Assembly: GCF_003945595.2 (NCBI RefSeq)
Contig: NW_024104415.1
Location: 855,458-919,457, forward strand
Direction of reading: 5' to 3'
Source: Pipra filicauda
Lineage: Eukaryota > Chordata > Aves > Passeriformes > Pipridae
DNA: 64,000 nucleotides
Shown here: positions 13,601-25,600 of the stretch, piece by piece
Position numbering within the stretch: the stretch's first letter is position 1
Layout: the number at the start of each line of letters is the position of its first letter
Program-made: the position numbers and the translations under genes
Notes under the pieces: generated by a model
What the model saw: the letters and a program-made list of their open reading frames with translations, nothing else
Database searches by the model: none
What the model was told of the DNA's origin: nothing

Positions 13601-16600
13601 GGAGCTTGTCTGGCCCTGGCAGTGTTGGAGTCCCCATCCCTGGAGAGATTTAAAAGCTGTATGGGTGTGGCACTTGGGGACATGAGTTAGCAGTGGCCTT
13701 GGCAATGCTGGGGAATGGTTGGACTTAATGGTCTCAGAGGGCTTTTCCAACTTAAACAATTCCATGAATCTATAACTCTGTGATCAAATGGTGGGTCTCT
13801 TGATTTTGGGTTCCAGACTGCAATGCTTTCCCGGGGACAGGTGTGCCCTCCATCAGCATATTGGTGGCGGCAGTGTGTGTTTGTGCCTTTATCTGTACAG
13901 ACAGAGTCTGAAACAACACTTCCAAACCACTCCAGCTGCCATTCCTGCCACAGAGGGAGGCTGGCTTCCCTTCCTGTCCCTGCATCCATGTGCCCTGTCC
14001 TGTCCTGCTGAGGTTTTGTCCAGATGTCTGTCATCCTGGATCCATAAGTGATGCAGGTGAACACAGCCCGTGTCAAATACAGGGAATTTTCAGATGGACC
14101 TTTCTGTGTCTGGTTCCTGCCCAGCAGCTGTGGTGGCACCTGGGAGGGGACATAGGTGGGCACAGGAGTGGGGAGGCAGGAGGACAACCCTAATTCTGGG
14201 CACTTGGGAGTTCAGGGTACAGGTGCCTTCCCTGGCACATGAAACCGCTCTCAGCTGGGTCACTGCCCCTTTTCCAACCTGTGATTGTGCCATGAGTCTG
14301 CGGTGAGGGACAGGAAACCAATGGGGTTTACTTGGATTTTGTTTCCCATTTTTTTTCCCAGTGACTTTTCAGCCAGGTCAGCTACTGTTTTCAGTCCCAT
14401 CACTTCAGTGTGGTGAGGGACTGTGAGTGCTGAGGTGAGACAGGGAAGGGCAGCTCATGGCTGGGAGGGAGTGAGAGCAGACAGGGCTTCCCAGCTAGGC
14501 TGACCCAGCAGCTGGATCCCACCAAAACAGCTGTCCTGCCCCAGTTTCTTTTCCCCAGCTGCCCAGCTAGGACAGGATTGGGATTTCCACTGGGGAGGAA
14601 GGTAATTATGGGACCAGCATCCCAGTGATGGGATGTTCCTTGGGGTGGGATGTGGCAGCTACTGTCCTTCCCACTCCCCTTCAGGGGTGTGTAGTGGTGG
14701 TAAGCTCTTTTCTCCAGTCCTCCTGGAAAGCTGTGCAGTGAGCTGTGAGCATTGTGGAACCACTAGGAGAGTGGGGTCTGGACTGGGAGAGATGGGAACT
14801 GACTCCCCCCCATAGACATTCAACCTTTAAACTCAGCTGAATTTTCTTTAAAACTGGTTGAATTGTCTCATGTACTTTTCTGGAGTGGTTTGGGCAGTAA
14901 ATCTTTCCTCCTTCCTTGCTGTCAGCTCTGGCTGAGGTTCAGCGTTGCTCTGCTGAGATGTTGTGATAATTCTTGTGCCATGGAACTTCCCACTGCAATG
15001 AAACTAAAAAGTTTTCACATTTTGGCACCAAAGAGCTTGGACAAAGTTCAGATTCCTTCTTAATGCTGGAGTTTTTAATGATTTTTTTTTTTTTTACTTT
15101 TCTCTCATCCCATTTTCATTAACATTCAGGCAATGTCTGTTCTTTCTTTGAATGAGTCCACATGTACCTGCTTAAGAGAAGGGTGTCTGGGCTCTGCTTC
15201 CTGCTGGGAGCCTTCCCATGTTCCCACAGCAGTTTTGCCCCTCTGCTCTTCTCCAGATCTCACAGGAGGTAGAGCACACCAGCTCTTTTCCTGGGTACCC
15301 CTTCAAGCTATTGGAAGGAGAGACAGAGACACACAGAAGCAGGGCAGATGGGTGATTCTGGAGCCTCCTGAGCTTCACCCTGTTGTGATGGGCTCCTGGA
15401 TCCTGGGATGTGCATCAGCTGCTTCCCTCTCAACTTGTTATGGGGCCTGCTGAACCCTGAGCCCCTCTAAGAGGGATCCTTTACCCAAGCACTGCTAATG
15501 CACAAAGCTTTTGAGGAGCAGCTGTCACTCCCTGTGAGTAACAAGTAACAAGTAACAAACAAGGATGGATTGTACATATTCCATCAGAATTTGCTGGTCA
15601 GCCCTTTGTGACTTTCTCTCCTGACACCGGAGGGATTCCATGTCCATCCTGACAGTGTCCAGTTGCTCGTGCATCCTGGCACGTTATTTCCTTGCCAAGG
15701 GGACAGACTGTCCCTGTGACTGTCAGTTCATAGGATGGATCCATCACCATGGAGCTGGAGTTTTACAGAGGGAACAGCGTCCTCCACTGGTGATCTGCCC
15801 ACTGCAGGTTCATCCCAGGGAGTGATACCTCGGGGCCATCTCCTTGTCCTTTGCCATATGCCAAATTTCACCTTTGGTGCCTACAATGGTGACTGTAAAT
15901 GGGGCACTTGTGTATCCATTAACCTCTGACATCATTGCCTTTATCCCGGTGACTCTGGTGGGAATTGGACTACTCACATGTTTATTGAGATGCCCTTTTG
16001 CCACCAAAAATGTTCGTTCTGGCCATTTTCCTCATGGCAGGGAGGTATAGTCTGCCTTGAGGGATGTAGATACAGGAGTGTTGGTGGCTTTGCACTTCCC
16101 TTGCCAGAGTGCATGAAAGATCTGCAGTCTGCTCCTGGAATGGCCATGCACACATGGAGCCATGGATAGAGGAGCTTTCCCTCCCTTATGTTCCCTGGAG
16201 CTTGTCTGGGTGTGATAGTCAGGGACATTTTAGATCTGGTCTAAAATCCTGATTGGATGTCTTTGAGGGAGGAGGCAAACCTGACACAGACCTCTTTGCC
16301 CCCCTGGCTAACGGGAACCTCACATTTCTGTGAGGTGACACATTTTGCACACAGGAGGGTCAATGTTTGGTTCTGTGGTGTCAGCTACTACAGACTTTCA
16401 CTCTGTTCTGTGTCTTCTCCTCAGCACTGTAAGATGGACCTTGCTCATCTTAACTGACCAGAAGCTGTTTTAGTTCAGGACTTCCTTCAAATATCCATGT
16501 TAGAATTCCCCTTTCACCAGAGAAATAGGCTTCAGCTTTCCTTTCCCACGCCAGTGATATCTGAACTTCTCATCTCCATAGCTGGGAGTCCTCTATCCTT

Positions 16601-19600
16601 TTATCTTTACAGGTCCAAACCTTTCCAACCTCCCACAGGCTCTGGAAAGTGCAGGATTCGGTTGGCTCTGATAGGCCATGATGGGTTGGACCCTGATTGC
16701 TGAGGTGGAGTCTCAGGAGGGCTGGAGTACAGCTGGCCAGCTGAGATGGCTTCACACTCTGTGGTCAGTCGGGACAGGTTTGACTCCAGACTCCTTGGGA
16801 TCCATCCTTGCCTTTGCCAGGCACCACTCTAGTCCAGGAGAACCGAGAAGTTTGATGAAATGGCTGTGCAGGTGCTGCTGGTGTGAAAGCTCCAGCAGTG
16901 CTGAGCCCCTGGGAGGCTCAGGGTACACGTGGGATTCATGCAGAGAAAAGAGCTGTGTGACTTACCAGTAACCGGTGTTCTCACCATGTGTAGTCCACAT
17001 ACACACCTGTCTTCCATCTGCTTCTCCTCTCTCCTCAGAGTCCTTCCAGGTCTGAGCCCTGTGATTGAGAGGTAGAATTGTTAGAATGTACATTTGGGCT
17101 ACACTTCTCAAAGACATCGGTTACTGGTAAGTAACCTTTCTTTTAGTTCTAGATTGTTCTTGAAAGAGCTGAAAGAACCCTCCCCTTTCTGTGTGTGCAC
17201 TGCTTCTGTCCTGGGCTCAGAATTCACCCACACGAGTTAGAAAAGCTCCTTAGATTAAACAATCCATTTGTTTTATGATAAGACAGCAATGAAAACTAAG
17301 TTTCAGGTAGGTCAGGCTCTCCTTACTTTCTCCTGTGCCGTTAATTCTGGGTTTAAATGTGTGCACACATGGAAAGCTGCTCTAATCTCCAGAGGCATTT
17401 AACTGCAGTTTTAACTGCGTGTGCAAACATTCATTTTTATATTTCACTTTTAGAGAAAACCGATTTCTAGTCTAATACATCCTTATTAAAACAATTCCAA
17501 TGCCTTACGGACATGCTGAGGTCCAAAAAAGCCCCAGTGTTAATGGGAATGAGCTTGTGGCAAAAAGACATCCAAATTCCATAAGGGAGACAATTCCAAA
17601 GCTTTGCTGCATGGAGACAATGGTACAAATGCTTGTGAGGGGCTCATCTCCCAGAAATACAGATTTTTTGTGTGAAGGAGGCTGTAGGAATGTTGCTGGT
17701 ACAGGGACAGAGGGTTTTCCCACTGATGCAGCACCTGGAAATGGCTTACCTGGTTTTACTGAGCTTGGAGCCAATATGTCTGTGAGAACCTTTGTTTCCC
17801 CAGAGTGGGGTTGTCTGACTCTCAGAAAAGGGCTTCTCCTCTTTTCTTTTTGCCAAATCACATTTAGGTTTAGTCTTTGTCGAAGGTCCTTTGGTCAATA
17901 CATCCCTTCCCACTGTCCTCCAGCTCCTTAAACTCTGACCAAAAGCTGAGAGAACATCAGTCCATGGCTGGGACAGGCCATGTGTTGGTACAGAGCAGGT
18001 TTAGGTGGGATATTGGGAAGGAATCCTTCCCTGTGAGGGTGGTGGGGAGGCCCTAGCAGAGGTTGCCCAGAGAAACTGTGGCTGTCCCATCCCTGGAAGT
18101 GTCCAAGACCAGGTTGGACGGGGCTTGGAGCAACCTGGGGTAGTGGAAGGTGTCCCTGCCCATGGCAGGGGGTGAAACTGGCTCATTTTTAAGGTCCCTC
18201 CCAACCAAAACCAGTCTGGGACTACATGATGACTGAGGAGTAAAAATTCACATTCAGGATGAGTTAGTGGGAAAAACATGAATGAATTCTCTGCAAACAT
18301 TATGTCATCATTTCCCATTCCCATATGCAGATCACTTTTAGGAAATATGTTTAAATATGTCTAATTAAAATGCTAATTTTTTTGCTGCTTCGTTTAATTT
18401 TGTCATTTAGGTTCCCTATGAATATTTATATTATTTTAATCCTTTGTCTGACGTTTCAACAAAAATGAATTTTCCATGATCTCAGAGCGATTCAGTTACA
18501 AAACTCCAATGTCCAATAAAAGGAGTTCTGGGAGCTACACTGAGGTCTTTCCTATAAGTCTTCCTGGGACAAAGATTTTTCTGTTTTCTGTGTTATAAGT
18601 GTAATTTTGGCTACATTTTGCCAAGGCAAAATATCAGTAACTCCTCAGTACCTTAGGGTGTGGTGCCAGCATTTTAGATTCCAAATATCTCTCTTAATAT
18701 GGAATGCCCTTAATAAAATATTGTGTTTTAGTAAAAAACGAGAAAAAAAGCTATGAAATTACAGCCATTTCAGTATGATCAAGACAAACATCTTGCAGAC
18801 AAATCTTTAAACAAACTATTGTGGAAATGAAGGATTCATGTTGTTCCAATATTATCATTTACAGACTGAAGAATTTACCCTTCACTTTTACTAAGCTCAA
18901 AGAACTTGCAGCTTTGTGGCTTTCTGACAACCAGGTAATGCCTTTCAGTATTTATATTTTCCTTATTTAAGGGGTCATTGGAAGGGCTGTAAATGAAACC
19001 TGTCATTTAATCCATGGTTGTATCAAAATTTCTCCAGCCCAACTTTATACTTTCATATCAAGGTGTAGATCCTGCTGGCTGTCCTTTAGTAACTTGGAAA
19101 AAACACCTTTGTAGGATTTATTTCACCTGGATAAGCTTCTCTGTCCTTACAAAAGTAGTAAATAAAGGGCAAAAGTAGCAAGAGAATAGTTATTAATAAT
19201 AAATTTAGTATATAAGGCTTTGCTACCAGCCTTGTTAGTGGTTTGTCCCATCATTTGCTCCATCTACACCTCTATTTTTGTCTTCCTTTTCCCTTTTCCT
19301 GTCTATTCTTCCCTTTCTGCATATTTTAATTTTCACTGTACTCAGGGGCCGTCTAAACATGTCAAAGATGCACAAGAACTCTGAGTCTTGGTTTGGAAAA
19401 AACTCATTTATGTTCCTCTTAAATCTGAGTGTGCCTTTCTTTGTCTGAGGGCTTTGGTTTTAACTAGAGATTCTTTGGGGTTCTATTTTAAAGCAAATTA
19501 TGTAACATGAACTCTGAGAAATGCAACAGTTCAACCAGCAGCTGAGCACTAAAATAAGTCTTAAATGTACATTTGCTTTTATAACTGAGCCAAAAATGGG

Positions 19601-22600
19601 AAAGCTGAAGGGAGGGGTAATAGAAAATGATGATTAAATTTTAATGTGTTAAATTGGGATTCTTGGGTTTTTTTGCTCTAATTTCCATTTAAAAAAATTA
19701 ACATTCCGTGGCTGCGCAGCCCAGGCACAGAACAGCCACTTCCTTTTAAATATGCGAGGTTTTCCAGCATTTGGCTTTTCTTTGGTGTAGGATGGATTAG
19801 TTTCCATTCTGTGGACTATTGCAGTCACTCCTGGTGTCACATTAGAATAAATCAATAATAAAATCTCATCAATTAACGTGAAGCATAACATCTGAACATT
19901 CAGAGTGGCTCCATGTAAGTTCTCCAGTATCTTACAGCAGGTTTACTCTCAGAACAGGCAACTACTCTGAATTTACTCCTCCATCATTAATTAACTCCTC
20001 GTTAGCTCTGACTTAAACTAGATCACAGCCCTAGTGGGGGTGTTTTACATAAAATGTTAAAAAAAATATATACAAAATCATCTGAGGAGATTTAAATAAT
20101 ATTTTAAATTTAAAATTAACAGTACTCTGATTAATAGCTATTTAACAGTCCATTTAAATCTTCTTGGAAATTCTTGATTTTTCTTTTCAATATTTTTCCC
20201 AACTGGGAATTTTTCTCTGACTCCTGTAACTGGGGACATTGAGTTCTGCTGTGGATTAACCATGCAGTGACAGGTCTGTGCTCCGACTTTTTTCCTTCCT
20301 CAGCCCTGAGCACTCGCAGTATGCCTGATGTTTTGCCCATCCTGGTGGGAATTGCAGGAATTGCAGAAGGGAGGAATGGGAGGGGAGGTATTGCCACCAG
20401 CTTAGCACTTGTTTTAGTTCACAGGGAGTTTCTTTTCACACAGAATTGTAGATATTCTTGTATTCCCTATTTATCAGAAACCTCACACTGAGGTAACTGC
20501 TCTGGTTTTCCTCTCCAGTCCAAGGCTCTCATCCCGCTGCAGACAGAGGCACATCCTGAAACCAAGCAGCGAGTGCTGACCAACTACATGTTCCCCCAGC
20601 AGCCCCGCAGTGATGAAGGTAAAACACCAGCAAGGCAGGAATGGGGTTTGTTTAGAGGCTGGAGGAGATTCAGAGAGAGGAGGAAATCCAGAGAGAGGAT
20701 TCCGACGTGGCTCTGTGTGTGTCTCCTCGCGCCAAGCCCATGGGACACACAGACATCCCTATTTTGGCACACACAGAGGAATCTGTCATTCTCAGGCCAT
20801 CAGATTTATATTTTCTAGAGCACTTTCATTTCCAGAGTGGCTTTGTAAAAGCAGTTTGGGTCTGGATCTGAATGTGCACGGGAAGGAATTGTGGGCTCTG
20901 TTGGCCAGAGACTGGCCCCATCTGGCAGCTGGGGGTGTCCACCCACAGGGAGGGGAGTTCAGGGGTCCCAGCCTGGCTAAATTCAGGGTTTGGCTCCTTA
21001 CAAAGCAACATTAAATTAGAGTTTTCATACTCCCCCCGTGCTCCAGGTGTGCCCCAAACCCTGTTGCTTCCCATCACTCTCACCACAGTTTTTATAACAA
21101 CTCTGTCGTGGTTTCTCAGTTCCCACTGTCGTTGCCCCCCTCAAGTTTTCAAACAATAACCCAAAACTGTGTGATCAACAAAGAAAAGCCTTTTTAGACC
21201 CTTTCCATCCTTGGGGTGCACCAACTGCTGGTTCCTGTCTCTTTGCCCTTTCTCTGCAGATTTCCAGTCGGACAGTGACAGTTTTAACCCCACTCTGTGG
21301 GAGGAGCAGAGGCAGCAGCGCATGACTGTGGCATTTGAGTTTGAAGACAAAAAGGAAGAGGAGGAAAACCCAGGGAAAGTTAAAGTATGTTCTGTTTGGT
21401 TTATTCTGGTATTAACGTATTATGGACAGGGTCCAGTTACAGGTCTTGAATTTAATTATTTTTGTGTTCTAAATATCCAGAAACCTATTCCTGTTCAGAT
21501 TCCTGCTGTGACAGGTGTATTGTCACAAAACCAGAATTAACACAGAGTGTTGGGAGACTTTGAATGATTGTCCTAGTTCTTTAGAAGGTGAGGAGGCAGC
21601 AGAGCATGAGGAAGAGTTTGACACTAAAATATATCCAAGGCCAGGTTGGACAGGGCTTGGAGCAACCTGGGCTAGTGGAAGGTGTCCCTGCCCATGGCAG
21701 TGGGTGGGATGAGATGGGATTTGTATAGATGCCCACACAGGAGCTAAAAACTCATTGCTGGAACCTTCTAAGAACTTCAAGTGAGTCCCTCCAGCCATGG
21801 GCTGCAATAGTTCATGGGGAGGTTTCAACATGTACATTTTTAGCAGTTTCACCAGACCTTTAAGGGAGAAATTTGCAGGTTAATTTAAATTCTCAACAGG
21901 CAGTAACCACCAACACTGCAGCATTTATAGCAGCATAGATTATACACAGATTTCACTTTTTATCTTTCAGAGTTAAAACTGAACTCTCAGCCAAACATAT
22001 GTTAAGATAGATTTGGTAATTGGAATTGTTCAATAACTTTTTCCATTGAGAATTTTGAACTTTGAGAATTCTCTCTTCGGGGTCAGGCTGCTTTTGATGT
22101 ATCATTAAACCCACAGGAATAGTACTGACAGGGAATACAGATTTCCTCTCTGATGAAAGCTCTGGATCAGTGAGGAAAATATCTGCATTCCAGTGCTCTC
22201 ACCCTCCACAGCAGCCAGGAGTTCTGCTGTTTAATATTAAAACTCACAGTCATGGCAAACTCTGCTGAAATCCATGTCTAGGATTTGTCTCTCTCATCCA
22301 ACTCTTCCAGTTAATTTTCCCTGACTAGTTTTTACTGAGGATTTGCTGGGACTTGGCTTTTGGCCATGTCTGTCTCAGACCTTCCCCTTAAACCATGCTC
22401 TGAGTTCTAGGAGAAACCAACTGCCTAATTAGACCAGCTCTAAATACGATTTCTTTCAACTATAACTCACCCAGGGCTTTATTGCTACTTTCCATCATCA
22501 ATTTATCTTTTCTGTTGGAATTCTTTATTAACATATGACATCCCAGTCATACATTTGGACATTTTCTGTTCAAGTCATGTTAGAACCTACTCCCTGTAAT

Positions 22601-25600
22601 GTTTATTCCCTTGTGGTTCAGAACTCTATGCCAGTATTTCATATAGTTTTATTTTCCAAACCAATCATTCTTCTGCCTCTGAAATATTCCTATTGGCAGA
22701 CCATTTTCATTTGAATCCAAAATTACATTTTTCCCACCGTAGCAGTGAGCTGTTAAAACATGCTCCTTTTCTTACCTCACTTCCACAGTGAAGTAAAAGC
22801 TGCTCTGTGGTAAATAATTCCAAATACTTTACCACATTGTAAATGTGTTTCAGAGTTATCCTGACACACACAGATCCCTCTGGGAAACTTAGAAATTTAA
22901 AATGTGGGGGTTTATAGAAAATCTGTGGGTCTATCAGTCAGTTAAAGCACCATTCAGGCCTTGTGGGGGTCCTGTCTGTGGTGGTTTGAGTCTGTTCTCC
23001 TGTGTGAGAGAAGAGTAGGATGCACTCGAGTGCCAGTAGGAACATTATCCATCTCCAGGAGCAAATGGCTCCCAGGGGATCAGCTACTGCTCTCAGCTGC
23101 CATCCATAATTCAGATTAATTGAGTACATAGAAAGTAGCTAAATTAATTCTGCATTTACACCATCATTGTTTGGGGAAGTGGGATGGAATATGTCAGCAC
23201 GCTCAAGCAAAGTGCATGATTAACATGCAGGAGTCTCCCAGGGTAAAAGATTGTAGGGAGCCATTCCCATCCATTATTTTATGTCACTGGAATTCTGTTA
23301 TAGGTTGACATAGAGTAACTGAGCACATTTCAGTCCCAAACTCCATGCAAATATCTCTGTGTAACACCTCAAATTATCCCAAACATAAGGGATGTGCCCT
23401 GAGCCCCAGTACTGTAACAATGGGTTAGTTTGCATGCTGTTTGCATTTTGTATTTGTGCTTTAATTCTTTTTGTGAATGTTCAGGTTGAAATAAATCTAA
23501 AACGTTACCCCACTCCCTACCCGGAGGATTTAAAGAATATGGTCAAATCAGTCCAAAACCTGGTGGGCAAACCCAGCCATGGAGTGCGGCCCGAGAACTC
23601 TGCACCCGCTGCCAACAGTGACCAAGGGGTGAAAGACAAGTATGAGCACAAATGGCCCATGACACCCAAGGAGATTTCAGTGGAGGTAATGTAAAGGCTC
23701 CTTGTTCCTCTCCAGAATCCCAGGTTTGAACACAACTTCTCCAAATGATAATTCCACATCTGCTGTGACCTCACACCTGAGAGATTTTACTCTCACCTGT
23801 AAAGTTCATTCAGTTGTATACTGAGTTGCTGTTTTTCCCAATACTGCTGAATTTTTGGGTTGAAATCTACCTAGATCTGAATTTTGCTGTTGATTTAGAC
23901 AATTTTAATGATATGAGACTTGCACAGGAGCAGGAGAAAGGACCGAGCTTGTTTCCACCTCAGCCTTCAGTACGTGCATTTCCCGCCTCCGATGCGTTAA
24001 TGACCAACCAGTTAGTTGTGTCTGACCCTACTGTGCCATGAGGTCCTGCTCCCTCAGTTTCTGTTATTAGGAGAAACCCAATTAACCTTGTCCAAAGTTC
24101 ATGAAGGCAGCAGAACTTCTCCCACTGCAGGGAGCTTTGGATCAGGTATCCCTGAATACTGACTTCCAGTGAGTTGCAGAATCCAGCTCTTAAAGTGTTT
24201 GCCTGCAGTGGATCAGCAGAAACAGGGGCAAAGTTCTATTCCAAGACAAATATAGTCATTAAGGAAGCAAAATTCCTAAATCCTACTGTTCCAAATAGCA
24301 GGAGCTTGATCTCATCTACCCATGGACACCCTGACTGTGTGCAGGCACCATTCAGAAATAAGGGAATTCTCTTCCCCGATGGTTTATAACCTTGGATAGG
24401 TCTACAGGAACATCCGCATTCCTGAAAATCTTTACAAAGCCTTAATGTTGAAAAGAAATAACTGAGGAAAAAAATTCTCACATTCTTTTTTACTCCTTTG
24501 TTGTCTAAACATTATGAGAAGCTCATTGTCCTTGAAATATCCTTGTCTCTGGCTTCTTGTGTGTGCAGGAATTGTTCTTCCTAAATTTTCCATGTCTTTA
24601 ACACAAATGGGCTATTCTTACATACTCAGCTGTAGCTGCTCTGTCAGTGCTGTGTGTTTTATTTGCAGCTAAACATTTTCATTTCTTACCAAAATAACCA
24701 ACAAAAGTTTTCCCTTTGAGATGCTTCAGAAGACTTCCTTCAAATCTAGGCACAGTTTCAATTAGCATTAAAATATTTCAGTTAAATATTTCGTTTAAAC
24801 TAAGATAGTTAAGTTAAATCATTCATGTTTTCATCTAAATCTGAAATCATAAATTCCACCATTATTCTTTTTTGTTTATTAAGTTCTTACTGTGTAAATC
24901 TGGGCTTTAAACAACTTGGGCCAGGAGTCTTTACATGTTCTGCTTTTGTTGCTGAATACATAGAATTTATTTTGTATTATCTAGGTTTTGAACTTGAATA
25001 TTCCTGACAACTTTCAGTGGGTTTGAATTATCCCTAAGCATGATCCATCAGGAATTTGATCCATAGGGCCCGACAGAGGCTTTAGGTGTTTGGTCCCATG
25101 GCTGAGGTTGGTGATGCAGCCTCCAGAAGTCAGTCCTGGTTTGTTAACATTTGTTCAATTAAATGTGAAGTTTTTTAATGAAAATCCCAGTGAGCTGAGT
25201 CCCACAGGGTCCTGTGAGCAGGCAGAGCCCAGGGATCCTACGTTAGGGAGGTGTAAGGAAGGAGTAAGTGGCAGTGACAGCATAAAATATGAGTTACTGT
25301 GGTTTTGTGTGGAGGTACAGGAGCTGTCAGTGGCACAAGTCTCACAAAAAGCATTCTGCAAAACCAGCTGAATTGCTGCAGACAGACCCCATGGTAATTC
25401 CTGAAGTGCAATTAAATAATGGGAGTGCAATTTCCTCCTTAATTGTCTCCCACAAGCAGCTGCTGCGAGTGCACCACTGTTCCCATGGATCACTGGAGAG
25501 GGTTTTTCATCTTCTGTTATTACAATAGTGAGGAAGGGGGACTTTTTCACATTTTAATTTCCCTGGTACATAGTCAAGACTAGTAACACAACTATTTCAT

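Larger units (their letters stand above)
12545..18864 (+). other. LRRC7: LRRC7 6.3-kb intron with GC-richer block
   Basis: The left part (12.55-13.4 kb) is AT-rich. From about 13.8 to 16.9 kb base composition is visibly more balanced, and short frames are open on both strands, but none continues a recognisable domain or has paired splice sites. It may be an old interspersed repeat body; I could not name one. CR1 pieces lie at 13549-13783 and 17990-18226, and a palindromic element at 16957-17135. Confidence 0.5.

Noticed and set aside
13687..14187. 166-codon open frame on the - strand
   Set aside because: It overlaps a CR1 end, has no recognisable domain and competes with equally long frames on the other strand; it is open by chance in GC-richer DNA.
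17500..17931. 143-codon open frame in the large intron (both strands open)
   Set aside because: No splice signals that join it to LRRC7, no recognisable family, and low-complexity composition.
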